Assembly: GCA_029960905.1 (NCBI GenBank) | Contig: JASBVU010000106.1 | Span: 1 to 6,567 of the forward strand | Reading direction: 5' to 3' | Length of the DNA: 6,567 bases | DNA from: Thermoanaerobacterium sp. | Lineage (GTDB): Bacteria; Bacillota; Thermoanaerobacteria; Thermoanaerobacterales; Thermoanaerobacteraceae | Shown here: piece after piece, positions 1 through 4,558 of the stretch | Numbering within the stretch: the stretch's first letter is position 1 | Layout: every line of letters starts with the position of its first letter | Translations under genes and position numbers: made by a program | The notes under the pieces: generated by a model | Told to the model about the DNA's origin: nothing | The model's database searches: none | Seen by the model: only the letters and a program-made list of their open reading frames with translations

Positions 1-30
1 ATAATGATAATAATATTTGAGAGTTTCTTT

Positions 31-93
31 TATACACATTAGTAAAATATACATAAAATCTTCATAAAAAATACCGCTAATAATATGTGTATA
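31..93. repeat. 9-bp inverted repeat upstream of the MBL-fold gene
   Basis: TATACACAT at 31-39 is exactly complementary to ATGTGTATA at 85-93, with a 45-base gap. A second short match (ATTAG 38-42 with CTAAT 77-81) could extend the pairing across a bulge. It lies in the 130-base region ahead of the MBL-fold gene, where I see no convincing -35/-10 pair; TTGAGA at 17-22 with TAAAAT at 43-48 is spaced too widely at 20. It could be an operator pair, a leader structure or chance in A/T-rich DNA. Confidence 0.3.
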
Positions 94-130
94 TATGAAT
101 ACGATGATTAAATCTTTGAGGTGCGTATAG

Positions 131-718
131 ATGAAAATATTGAATTTAATTTGTAAAAGGACAAATTTTTATCTCCATGAATCCAGTTGTGGTTGGATAA
201 TGATAGATACTGATTTTCCAGGTACTCTTTATCGGTTTATGAACTTATTGAATCAGCATGATATCAAAATAAGTGATATCATATATTTAATTGTAACACA
301 TTTCCACCCAGACCATGCTGGTATTGAACAAGACTTAAAGAATTTAGGAATAAGATTAATTCTACATGAATGTCAGGTTACTTTTGTAGACAATCTAAAT
401 ATCTTTTGTAAAAAGAATCCTCAATTTAATTTTACAGATATTCTATCTGAGGGTAATATCGTGATTTCTAGCAAAGAAAGTAGGGACTTCCTCAAAAGTA
501 TGGGAATAGAAGGGGAAATAATCCAAACACCTGGTCATACAGATGATAGCATAAGCCTCATTATTGATGGATGTTGTGCATTTACAGGCGACCTTCCAGA
601 ATTCAGTCTTATGGAAGCCTATAACGACCAAACAATCAAAGACAGTTGGAAATTAATAAAGGATTATAAAATAACAAAAATATATCCAGCCCATGGAAAC
701 CCATACACTATAATTTAG
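131..718 (+). CDS. MBL-fold metallo-hydrolase
   Basis: This encodes a 195-residue, single-domain cytosolic protein of the metallo-beta-lactamase superfamily. The metal-binding set is complete: THFHPDHAG supplies H57, H59, D61 and H62; TPGHTDDS supplies H136; FTGDLP supplies D154; YPAHG supplies H188. The early IDTDFPG strand (around residue 26) is the usual lead-in of the fold. Such proteins bind two metal ions, commonly zinc, and hydrolyse thioesters, lactones, phosphodiesters or beta-lactams. Nothing here fixes the substrate, and the protein has no extra domain or signal peptide, so a secreted beta-lactamase is unlikely. The start is supported by GAGGTG at 118-123, seven bases before ATG. 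The gene stands alone: no gene precedes it in the window and only scraps follow. It appears intact. Family assignment is firm; substrate is unknown. Confidence 0.92.
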   Translation: MKILNLICKRTNFYLHESSCGWIMIDTDFPGTLYRFMNLLNQHDIKISDIIYLIVTHFHPDHAGIEQDLKNLGIRLILHECQVTFVDNLNIFCKKNPQFNFTDILSEGNIVISSKESRDFLKSMGIEGEIIQTPGHTDDSISLIIDGCCAFTGDLPEFSLMEAYNDQTIKDSWKLIKDYKITKIYPAHGNPYTII

Positions 719-911
719 TGTACAACGGTAGATATCTCTTCAGCCTGATAAGGTCGAGAGAACCCTCCAGCGATGAGATATAGTTATTTGACATTTGAAA
801 CAGCGACAGCAGCATTATAGCAATTTTTTAAGTTTTTCTATATCTGTACTACAGAGGATAGGAATGCTTTTGGTAATCTTATCTATTTCCCAATTTCACC
901 ATTTAACTTGA
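719..911. other. Gene-poor stretch with coding-like scraps, no intact gene
   Basis: No reading frame here has both a ribosome site and a useful length. On the minus strand, one frame across about 819-885 reads DKITKSIPILCSTDIEKLKK, which looks like the amphipathic end of a real protein. It is interrupted by stops, and neighbouring pieces lie in other frames. On the plus strand, ATG 773 opens a 15-codon frame with no ribosome site. I see no clear terminator for the preceding MBL-fold gene. I read the stretch as decayed coding DNA of unknown origin. Confidence 0.35.
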
Positions 912-1004
912 AGTAAATATCCAGTATGTATCGGTAAAAGAAACTGTCCTCCTGAAGATGTAGGTGGGCCGTGGGGATATATCGCTGGATTATTTTATTG
1001 TTAG
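912..1004 (+). pseudogene. Fragment of a pRiA4b ORF-3-like protein
   Basis: The frame that begins after the TGA at 909-911 reads YPVCIG, then KRN, then CPPEDVGGPWGY across 918-980. This matches the highly conserved C-terminal signature of the plasmid pRiA4b ORF-3-like family (Pfam PF07929), where a Cys-Pro-Pro-Glu-Asp-x-Gly-Gly segment is followed by an aromatic Gly-Tyr. Those proteins normally have well over 100 residues before this point and a further 30-50 after it, ending in a Phe-Asp-rich tail. Here the match stops at Tyr 980, the frame ends at TAG 1002-1004, and the upstream part is not recognisable. It is therefore a remnant of one conserved block. The family often travels in accessory DNA, which fits the other debris around it. 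The function of even intact members is not settled. Confidence 0.6.
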
Positions 1005-1078
1005 GCATATTTATTATAGCATTTTCAATCTATTTTATAGGCAGCGGCTGGAAGATGCTATTGGGGGTGATAAAGTGA
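971..1078 (+). CDS. 35-codon hydrophobic frame overlapping the protease start
   Basis: From GTG 971 this frame encodes 35 residues: a short basic start (GIYRW), a continuous hydrophobic helix (IILLLGIFIIAFSIYFIG) and a GWKMLLGVIK tail. Its TGA at 1076-1078 overlaps the GTG start (1075-1077) of the protease gene as GTGA, the classic arrangement for translational coupling. Against it being a normal gene, the only ribosome-site-like sequence (AGGTGGG, 962-968) is too close to GTG 971, and the frame is closed upstream by TGA 953-955. Its first codons also overlap the pRiA4b fragment in another frame. It may be the truncated end of a larger membrane protein whose 5' part was lost, or a small leader peptide. 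It resembles no family I recognise. Confidence 0.35.
   Translation: MGIYRWIILLLGIFIIAFSIYFIGSGWKMLLGVIK
1063..1070 (+). promoter_or_regulatory. Ribosome binding site that fixes the CPBP protease start
   Basis: GGGGGTGA, continuing to T at 1071, is close to the full anti-Shine-Dalgarno complement AGGAGGTGAT. It sits four bases before GTG 1075. It supports GTG 1075 over the longer frame from GTG 964, whose first codons run through the pRiA4b remnant. Confidence 0.75.
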
Positions 1079-1734
1079 GAAAAAAGATTGGTATATGGTT
1101 TGAATTAGCATTTGTATATATAACTGCTTTAATTATTGCTGGATTTAGCACAGTGATTGTATCGCTGGGAGGAGACATTACAACAAAAATAATAATTACA
1201 TTACTGGTATATGTAGTTGTGACAGCAATTCCATTTCTAATTATTATTTTAAGAAAAATTCCTTTCACGCAATTAGGGTATACAAAAGACAATATTGGAA
1301 AGCAGTTAAAGATTGTTTTTTTTATTTTTTGTATAACTATTTCCTTTGTTGTTTTGCCGTTATTTTTTGGAGTTAGCAAGGAGGATGTATTGAGCATTAA
1401 ATATTCCTCTATTTGGGTATTGCTATTTTATCTTATTTATGATTTTTTATTTGTGGGTTTTGGAGAAGAGTTTATCTTTAGAGGTTATTTCATACAAAGG
1501 TTAGCGGTAGCAACAAAATCTGATTTATTCGCCATAATTTTTTCGTCATTATTATTTGGATTATGGCACTTTCCAAACGGACGCAATGCTTTGCAAGTGA
1601 TAATGACAACAATATTGGGACTGTTTTATGGATTTTCAAAGTATAAAATGAAGAATTGCTCAACGGTATCCGTATCGGTAGCACATGGCTTACATGATGC
1701 GACAATTGCATTGTTGAGTTATTTTCTCTTATGA
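1075..1734 (+). CDS. CPBP-family intramembrane metalloprotease (CAAX/Abi type)
   Basis: This encodes a 219-residue polytopic membrane protein of the CPBP (CAAX protease and bacteriocin-processing, formerly Abi) family. All three family motifs are visible in the C-terminal half: EEFIFR with E131, E132 and R136; FGLWH with H165; and SVAHGLHD with H204 and D208. These form the glutamate/histidine active site inside the membrane. Hydrophobic segments lie around residues 9-32, 39-60, 78-98, 112-130, 150-163, 174-187 and 205-218. Eukaryotic relatives cleave prenylated CAAX proteins; bacterial ones act in peptide maturation, self-immunity to bacteriocins or unknown proteolysis. No bacteriocin precursor or transporter lies nearby, so the substrate cannot be inferred. 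A longer reading from GTG 964 is possible, but the extra 37 residues are polar and carry no family similarity. The 35-codon hydrophobic frame ends inside its start codon. Confidence 0.88.
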   Translation: MRKKIGIWFELAFVYITALIIAGFSTVIVSLGGDITTKIIITLLVYVVVTAIPFLIIILRKIPFTQLGYTKDNIGKQLKIVFFIFCITISFVVLPLFFGVSKEDVLSIKYSSIWVLLFYLIYDFLFVGFGEEFIFRGYFIQRLAVATKSDLFAIIFSSLLFGLWHFPNGRNALQVIMTTILGLFYGFSKYKMKNCSTVSVSVAHGLHDATIALLSYFLL

Positions 1735-1741
1735 AGATTAA

Positions 1742-1870
1742 GACTATTTTATAAAAACCAACTACGAAAGAGGGAATATCTCATACAAGAACATGAAAAC
1801 CAGCCTTGGATTTATCGGACTGGCTCCTGAACAATTCGGATATGAGTGTCCCCTGGAAGAGGATTATTAA
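1742..1870 (+). pseudogene. Antitoxin-like C-terminal remnant upstream of the PIN gene
   Basis: An open frame from after TAA 1739-1741 to TAA 1868-1870 encodes 42 residues and has no credible start: the only ATG (1793) has no ribosome site at usable distance. It reads NYERGNISYKNMKTSLGF, then IGLAPEQFGYECPLEEDY. A basic/aromatic element with YxxGxIS, a short hydrophobic helix and an acidic tail is how small antitoxins of the UPF0175 kind, often paired with PIN toxins, tend to end. The stop lies one base before the ATG of the PIN gene, the tight spacing usual for such pairs. I infer an antitoxin gene that lost its N-terminal half when the region recombined just after the protease stop at 1734. 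The similarity is by pattern only and is not strong enough to name the family. Confidence 0.4.
1858..1863 (+). promoter_or_regulatory. Ribosome binding site that fixes the PIN-protein start
   Basis: AGAGGA lies eight bases before ATG 1872, where the PIN fold begins. The longer in-frame start ATG 1806 has no such site, and its extra 22 residues overlap the antitoxin-like frame. Confidence 0.6.
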
Positions 1871-1871
1871 C

Positions 1872-2234
1872 ATGAGATATTCAGGAGCCATATCTGATGC
1901 TGATATCCTGATTAATTTAGCCATGGTTAACAGACTGGACATTTTGAAACTATTATTTAAAGAAATCATTATTCCTCAATTTGTATACGATATTGAAATA
2001 AAGAAAAATGCAGGAAGATATTATGGTTTGATTAACGAAGCAATTCATAAGGACGGGAGAATATTTAAGATTGTAGATAGGAAAAAAGATATATATATAA
2101 ACATACTTACAAGAGATATCATCGAAGATAAGAAAATGGTAATCGGCCCAGGAGAGAGTAAATGTGCAGTATATGTCCAGGCATTGAGAATTCCAAAGAC
2201 ACATTTGAAGGGCAGTATAGAAAAGCCTTTATAA
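1872..2234 (+). pseudogene. PIN-domain (toxin-like) ribonuclease, C-terminally truncated
   Basis: From ATG 1872 the frame encodes 120 residues. The start ISDADILINLAMVNRLDILK carries the first acidic cluster (D9, D11). LFKEIIIPQFVYDIEIKK follows (D40, E42), and then GPGESKCAVYVQAL with E95. This is the order seen in PIN-fold RNases of the DUF3368-like type, which cleave RNA with a Mg2+ site built from three or four acidic residues and act as toxins of VapBC-like pairs. The expected last part, a strand with a terminal acidic residue shortly after ALRIP (typically a Ser-Asp-Asp/Asn element), is missing. After residue 108 the frame reads a basic, unrelated tail and stops, leaving it perhaps 35-45 residues short. 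An active nuclease is unlikely. The gene follows an antitoxin-like remnant by one base. Fold assignment is good; the truncation is inferred from family layout. Confidence 0.6.
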
Positions 2235-2275
2235 GATTTGAGAGAAATGGTTGGAAAAGGTATTTAGGCATATGA
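2195..2275 (+). pseudogene. Coding scrap in another frame after the PIN truncation point
   Basis: Just where PIN similarity ends, a different frame reads KDTFEGQYRKAFIRFERNGW and then KRYLGI before a TGA at 2273-2275. The composition (aromatic, charged, a natural-looking end) is protein-like. It does not resemble a PIN C-terminus. It may be the tail of another gene joined here by deletion. I do not recognise the source. Confidence 0.3.
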
Positions 2276-2349
2276 AGACAGGAATATGGGTTAAAAGGAT
2301 AAGGTCGGTATGCTCTACAATAACATTAGTGTTAAAGGCGGAGTTGTAT

Positions 2350-2402
2350 AAAAAATCATAGTAGAAATAAGCTAAAAAATCTTATTAACACCATGATTTT
2401 TT
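2350..2402. terminator. A/T-rich bidirectional terminator between convergent genes
   Basis: AAAAAATCAT at 2350-2359 is exactly complementary to ATGATTTTTT at 2393-2402. Inside it, AATAAG 2366-2371 pairs with CTTATT 2381-2386 around a 9-base loop, with a symmetric 6x6 internal loop between the two stems. Each strand ends in a run of T, so the element can stop transcripts from the left and from the minus-strand GNAT gene, whose stop codon is eight bases away. The low GC content makes it a weak hairpin. It could also be the end sequences of a small mobile repeat, but no target duplication was evident. Confidence 0.5.
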
Positions 2403-2409
2403 ATTGACT

Positions 2410-2961
2410 TTAATCAATTTTATCATTGTTCGTGTAATTAAAATTATTATTTGTAGCTTCATGGGGATCACATTTTGACAAAAACAATTGTATTGGGCCT
2501 ATCCAATGATCATCATCTTGATAAATTTCACGGTAATTGCCTTTGGTGTATGAGGAGATAACTTTTCTCCAGAAGTTTTGCGCAGGAATGTTTTGTTCAA
2601 TTTGGGCGACTCTCCAATAGCCTGGAAACATATCAAAAACTTTTTGGGCAACTGTTTTGCCAATACCCTGTCTTCTGTATTTTCTCATAATAAAAAACTC
2701 TGAAATGCAGTGAGTGATAGTATTATCGGTGCTTATAAGATCCCTTACAAGGACAAAACCAGTCAATTTGCCATTAACTCTTATTATGAAAGGATAACGG
2801 TTGTCTTCAGTCCAGTAGTGGTCCAGATATTTATACCCGAATAATCCGTGCTCATCAAGATCATTATCGTCAAACTCGCTAAAGTCATACTGGTATAATT
2901 CCAGCAAGTTTCGGAGTATAGATTTTTCTTCAATTGACGCTATTTTAATCTCAATATTCAT
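2410..2961 (-). CDS. GNAT-family N-acetyltransferase (COG5628-like)
   Basis: This encodes 183 residues with one GNAT domain, which transfers an acetyl group from acetyl-CoA to an amine on an unidentified substrate. The pyrophosphate-binding motif A is clear as RKYRRQGIGKTVA (R96, R97, Q98, G99, G101), preceded by the strand ISEFFIM. Motif B contains EQNIPAQNFWRKVI (residues 122-135). The ELYQYDFSEF, HGLFGYKYLDHYW and PFIIRVNGKLTGFVLVRD blocks, with a late WIGPIQLF strand, match the pattern of the uncharacterised acetyltransferases grouped in COG5628. After about residue 164 comes a polar Asn-rich tail, probably disordered. The ribosome site GGGAGTG (minus strand, 2974-2968) is six bases from ATG 2961. 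A possible -10 TACAAT (3016-3011) lies inside the dyad at 2999-3046. The gene appears intact and is transcribed alone, toward the PIN remnant. Confidence 0.9.
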   Translation of the reverse strand: MNIEIKIASIEEKSILRNLLELYQYDFSEFDDNDLDEHGLFGYKYLDHYWTEDNRYPFIIRVNGKLTGFVLVRDLISTDNTITHCISEFFIMRKYRRQGIGKTVAQKVFDMFPGYWRVAQIEQNIPAQNFWRKVISSYTKGNYREIYQDDDHWIGPIQLFLSKCDPHEATNNNFNYTNNDKID

Positions 2962-2998
2962 TTATTACACTCCCATTTCTTATTATTTTTAGTATTTC

Positions 2999-3051
2999 AC
3001 ATCGGTTATTATTGTATGTTTACGAAAATCTCATAATAATCGATGTTTTTT
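2999..3051. repeat. 14-bp dyad followed by six T's, upstream of the GNAT gene
   Basis: ACATCGGTTATTAT at 2999-3012 pairs with ATAATAATCGATGT at 3033-3046, with a single G-T (wobble) position and a 20-base loop. On the plus strand a TTTTTT run (3046-3051) follows, so it has the form of an intrinsic terminator. No plus-strand gene precedes it, however; the nearest reading frame to the left is the convergent GNAT gene. On the minus strand the left arm and loop contain the best -10 candidate for GNAT, so the dyad could instead be an operator. It may also be a terminator left from a lost gene. Confidence 0.5.
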
Positions 3052-3157
3052 AACCATGAGTTTATCCCAAGGCGCCACTTTGTTTTTCAATATTTTTAGA
3101 AATATATTAACATACGATGGATAAATGATCTAGTTATAATTAAATATGGTCAAATCA

Positions 3158-3185
3158 TTGACATATGGTATAATATGATTAATAT
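3158..3185 (+). promoter_or_regulatory. Possible promoter upstream of the NimA-like gene
   Basis: A perfect TTGACA at 3158-3163 is followed, 16 bases on, by TAATAT at 3180-3185 (four of six consensus bases, including TA...T). Perfect TATAAT hexamers also occur at 3135-3140 and 3169-3174, but neither has a -35 at proper spacing. Transcription would start near 3192 and pass through the decayed frame before reaching the NimA-like gene at 3397. This is likely an inherited promoter of the broken gene. Confidence 0.35.
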
Positions 3186-3223
3186 TTTTGAGGTAAAAAC
3201 AAGAGGTTTGGATTTACTAAAAG

Positions 3224-3385
3224 CATATTATTAATGAAGTTATAAAATTATTAATTATTATAGTAAATAGTGAAAATGTTAGTAGTCTTATTAATTGGGG
3301 TAAGGCAGAGTTGTAATATGAGATTGATTTTGGATGGGCTCTTTTAAAGTATGGTAAATTGATTGATGAAAAATACAATAGATAA
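3224..3385 (+). pseudogene. Decayed reading frame ahead of the NimA-like gene
   Basis: One frame reads INEVIKLLIIIVNSENVSSL, continuing INWGKAEL, then TAA at 3314-3316, then YEIDFGWALLKYGKLIDEKY and NR to a second TAA at 3383-3385. The protein-like composition continues in phase across the internal stop, which suggests one gene with a nonsense mutation. A short frame from ATG 3175 (MINIFEVKTRGLDLLKAYY, stop 3232-3234) may be its N-terminus, displaced by a frameshift. TTGACA at 3158 would then be its own promoter. The terminal TAA overlaps the ribosome site of the next gene. I do not recognise the family. Confidence 0.35.
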
Positions 3386-3396
3386 GGAGAGATGAT

Positions 3397-3861
3397 ATGT
3401 TTAAGGAAATGAGAAGAAAAGATAGATCTATCAACGACGAACAGGCTATTGAACTGTTAAGGAAAGGACAATATGGAGTGTTATCTACAGTAGGTGAAAA
3501 TGGATATGCCTATGGAGTTCCGCTAAACTACATATACCATGAAGGAAACATCTATTTCCATTGTGCTGCTGAAGGAAACAAATTGGACAATATTGTTTAT
3601 AACAATAAGGTTTCTTTCTGTGTTGTTGGCAATACTGAACCAATACCTGATAAGTTCAGTTATAGGTATGAGAGTGTAATAGTGTTTGGACGTGCGGTGG
3701 AAGTATTTGATAAGGAAAAGGAGGATGCATTGGTTGCGCTAATTCAAAAATACTCTGGCGAGTTTATGGAGAAAGGGATGAAATACATACAAAAGGGTAG
3801 CATTAAGGCAAAAGTCATTAAAATTAGTATCGACCATTTGACGGGAAAGGCAGGGAAGTAA
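3397..3861 (+). CDS. Pyridoxamine 5'-phosphate oxidase-fold protein, NimA-like
   Basis: This encodes 154 residues forming one FMN-binding split-barrel domain. The opening block (MRRKDRSINDEQAIELLRKG), GVLSTVGENGYAYGVPLNYI (residues 27-46), then IYFHCAAEGNKLDNI (52-66) with the FHCA...GxKxDN element, and the VSFCVVG strand (72-78) follow the order seen in the 5-nitroimidazole reductase (NimA) branch of the pyridoxamine-phosphate-oxidase-like superfamily. The YESVIVFGRAVEV strand (91-103) completes the barrel. Intact members bind FMN or a related cofactor and reduce small electrophiles; some inactivate nitroimidazoles, but most genomic copies have no proven substrate. The ribosome site AAGGAGAG (3384-3391) lies five bases before ATG. 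A NUDIX gene starts 75 bases downstream, with no terminator seen between them, so they may be co-transcribed. The gene looks intact, and the family call is firm. Confidence 0.9.
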   Translation: MFKEMRRKDRSINDEQAIELLRKGQYGVLSTVGENGYAYGVPLNYIYHEGNIYFHCAAEGNKLDNIVYNNKVSFCVVGNTEPIPDKFSYRYESVIVFGRAVEVFDKEKEDALVALIQKYSGEFMEKGMKYIQKGSIKAKVIKISIDHLTGKAGK

Positions 3862-3922
3862 CGGTTGATTAAATTAAAGATACATTGTTTAGCCAAATTT
3901 ATTTTCTTTAAAATAATTATAC

Positions 3923-3928
3923 GTGGGG
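3923..3928 (+). promoter_or_regulatory. Ribosome binding site supporting the NUDIX start
   Basis: GTGGGG lies eight bases before ATG 3937. It is weak, but the alternative start TTG 3865 has none and would add 24 residues of A/T-rich, non-family sequence. Confidence 0.4.
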
Positions 3929-3936
3929 TAGTTATT

Positions 3937-4363
3937 ATGTATCCTAATTATCGAATTTCAGTAGAAATCATTTTGTTGCATGAGAGAAAGGTTCTATTGA
4001 CAAAACGTGCAGGACATTGTAAGGTTGCTCCGAATGTTTGGAATGTTCCTGCCGGGAAAGTAAAATATGATGAAATTCCCACTCAAGGCTTGTATCGAGA
4101 GGCAAAAGAGGAAATCAATTTGGATGTGGAATTGTTGGAGGAGTTATCAGTTAGGAACATAAAAAGTAAAAGCGGAGATGAAGATATATATTGTGTTGTG
4201 TTTACATCTTGTTAAACCTAAAAACGATGATATTTCTTTTCTTAAATTGAATGATGAACATTCCGAGTTAGCTTGGATTATAAAAAAAGAGCTCAATAAT
4301 CCAAGATATGAAACGCTTCACAGTGATATAATAAACATTCTTTTAACAAAAGTGTTTAAGTAA
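3937..4363 (+). pseudogene. NUDIX hydrolase with a frameshift
   Basis: From ATG 3937 the first frame encodes 92 residues with a NUDIX box: G40, five residues, E46, seven residues, then REAKEEINL (R54, E55, E58, E59). The usual Gly near its end is Asn (N61). NUDIX enzymes hydrolyse a nucleoside diphosphate linked to another moiety, using Mg2+ bound by the box glutamates. The frame stops at 4213-4215 after VVFTSC. In the next frame, from about 4205, the natural continuation appears: HLVKPKNDDISF, then LNDEHSELAWIIKKELNN, to TAA 4361-4363. Restored, the protein would be about 143 residues, normal for the family. Losing two bases (TT) near 4207 would turn an expected VVFTFLVKPK into what is seen; one inserted base would also fit. 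It is either a recent pseudogene or a sequencing error. The coding quality after the shift is still good, so the event is recent or artificial. Confidence 0.8.
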
Positions 4364-4405
4364 AGATAAATTTTTTCATTTATATTTACTTAAATTTTTG
4401 TAATT
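4355..4405 (+). terminator. Intrinsic terminator overlapping the NUDIX stop codon
   Basis: TTTAAGTAAA at 4355-4364 pairs perfectly with TTTACTTAAA at 4385-4394. After one mismatch, ATAAA 4366-4370 pairs with TTTAT 4379-4383, leaving an 8-base loop. T-runs follow (TTTTTG and then a run of eight T's). The NUDIX stop codon (4361-4363) lies inside the left arm. It ends the NimA-like/NUDIX transcript. Confidence 0.7.
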
Positions 4406-4437
4406 TTTTTTACTGTTTATTTTTTCTTCACATATAT

Positions 4438-4458
4438 TCAATGTAGATTTTACATTGA
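4438..4458. repeat. 8-bp inverted repeat, possible operator
   Basis: TCAATGTA (4438-4445) and TACATTGA (4451-4458) form a perfect dyad with a 5-base centre. It lies between the NUDIX terminator and the MerR gene, directly before a second promoter-like pair (TTGGAT 4459-4464, 18 bases, TAGAAT 4483-4488). The size and symmetry suit a dimeric repressor site. No protein is identified for it. Confidence 0.4.
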
Positions 4459-4506
4459 TTGGATGATACAAAAGGGATTTATTAGAATCAATTTTTAAAA
4501 TCTTTA

Positions 4507-4537
4507 TTGACTATTACCCTGGGGATTGGCTTATTAT
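4507..4537 (+). promoter_or_regulatory. MerR-type promoter with 19-bp spacer and central dyad
   Basis: TTGACT at 4507-4512 and TATTAT at 4532-4537 are separated by 19 bases, the over-long spacing typical of promoters controlled by MerR regulators, which twist the DNA to realign the two boxes. Within the spacer, ATTACCCTGGGGATT (4513-4527) is an imperfect dyad around T4520. Transcription would start near 4544, almost at the AGGAGG ribosome site (4545-4550), leaving an unusually short leader. I infer that the downstream MerR gene regulates itself here. Confidence 0.55.
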
Positions 4538-4558
4538 TAGAACCAGGAGGGATCTATA

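Noticed and set aside
773..820. ATG 773 frame, MRYSYLTFETATAAL, faintly like the start of a DUF3343 protein
   Set aside because: It is only 15 codons, has no ribosome site, and no continuation was found in any frame.
964..1074. Longer protease start at GTG 964, adding 37 residues
   Set aside because: The extra residues run through the pRiA4b remnant in another frame and have no family similarity. GTG 1075 has a near-perfect ribosome site.
1035..1397. 120-codon minus-strand frame inside the protease gene
   Set aside because: It is antisense to a gene with all CPBP motifs and has no family features of its own.
1806..1871. Longer PIN-protein start at ATG 1806
   Set aside because: It has no ribosome site and overlaps the antitoxin-like frame. 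The PIN fold begins right after ATG 1872, which has AGAGGA upstream.
3158..3174. TTGACA and TATAAT close together as a single promoter
   Set aside because: The boxes are only five bases apart, far below the 16-18 needed. The TTGACA was paired with TAATAT at 3180-3185 instead.
3865..3936. NUDIX start at TTG 3865
   Set aside because: It has no ribosome site and the added residues are not NUDIX-like. ATG 3937 leads straight into the domain.
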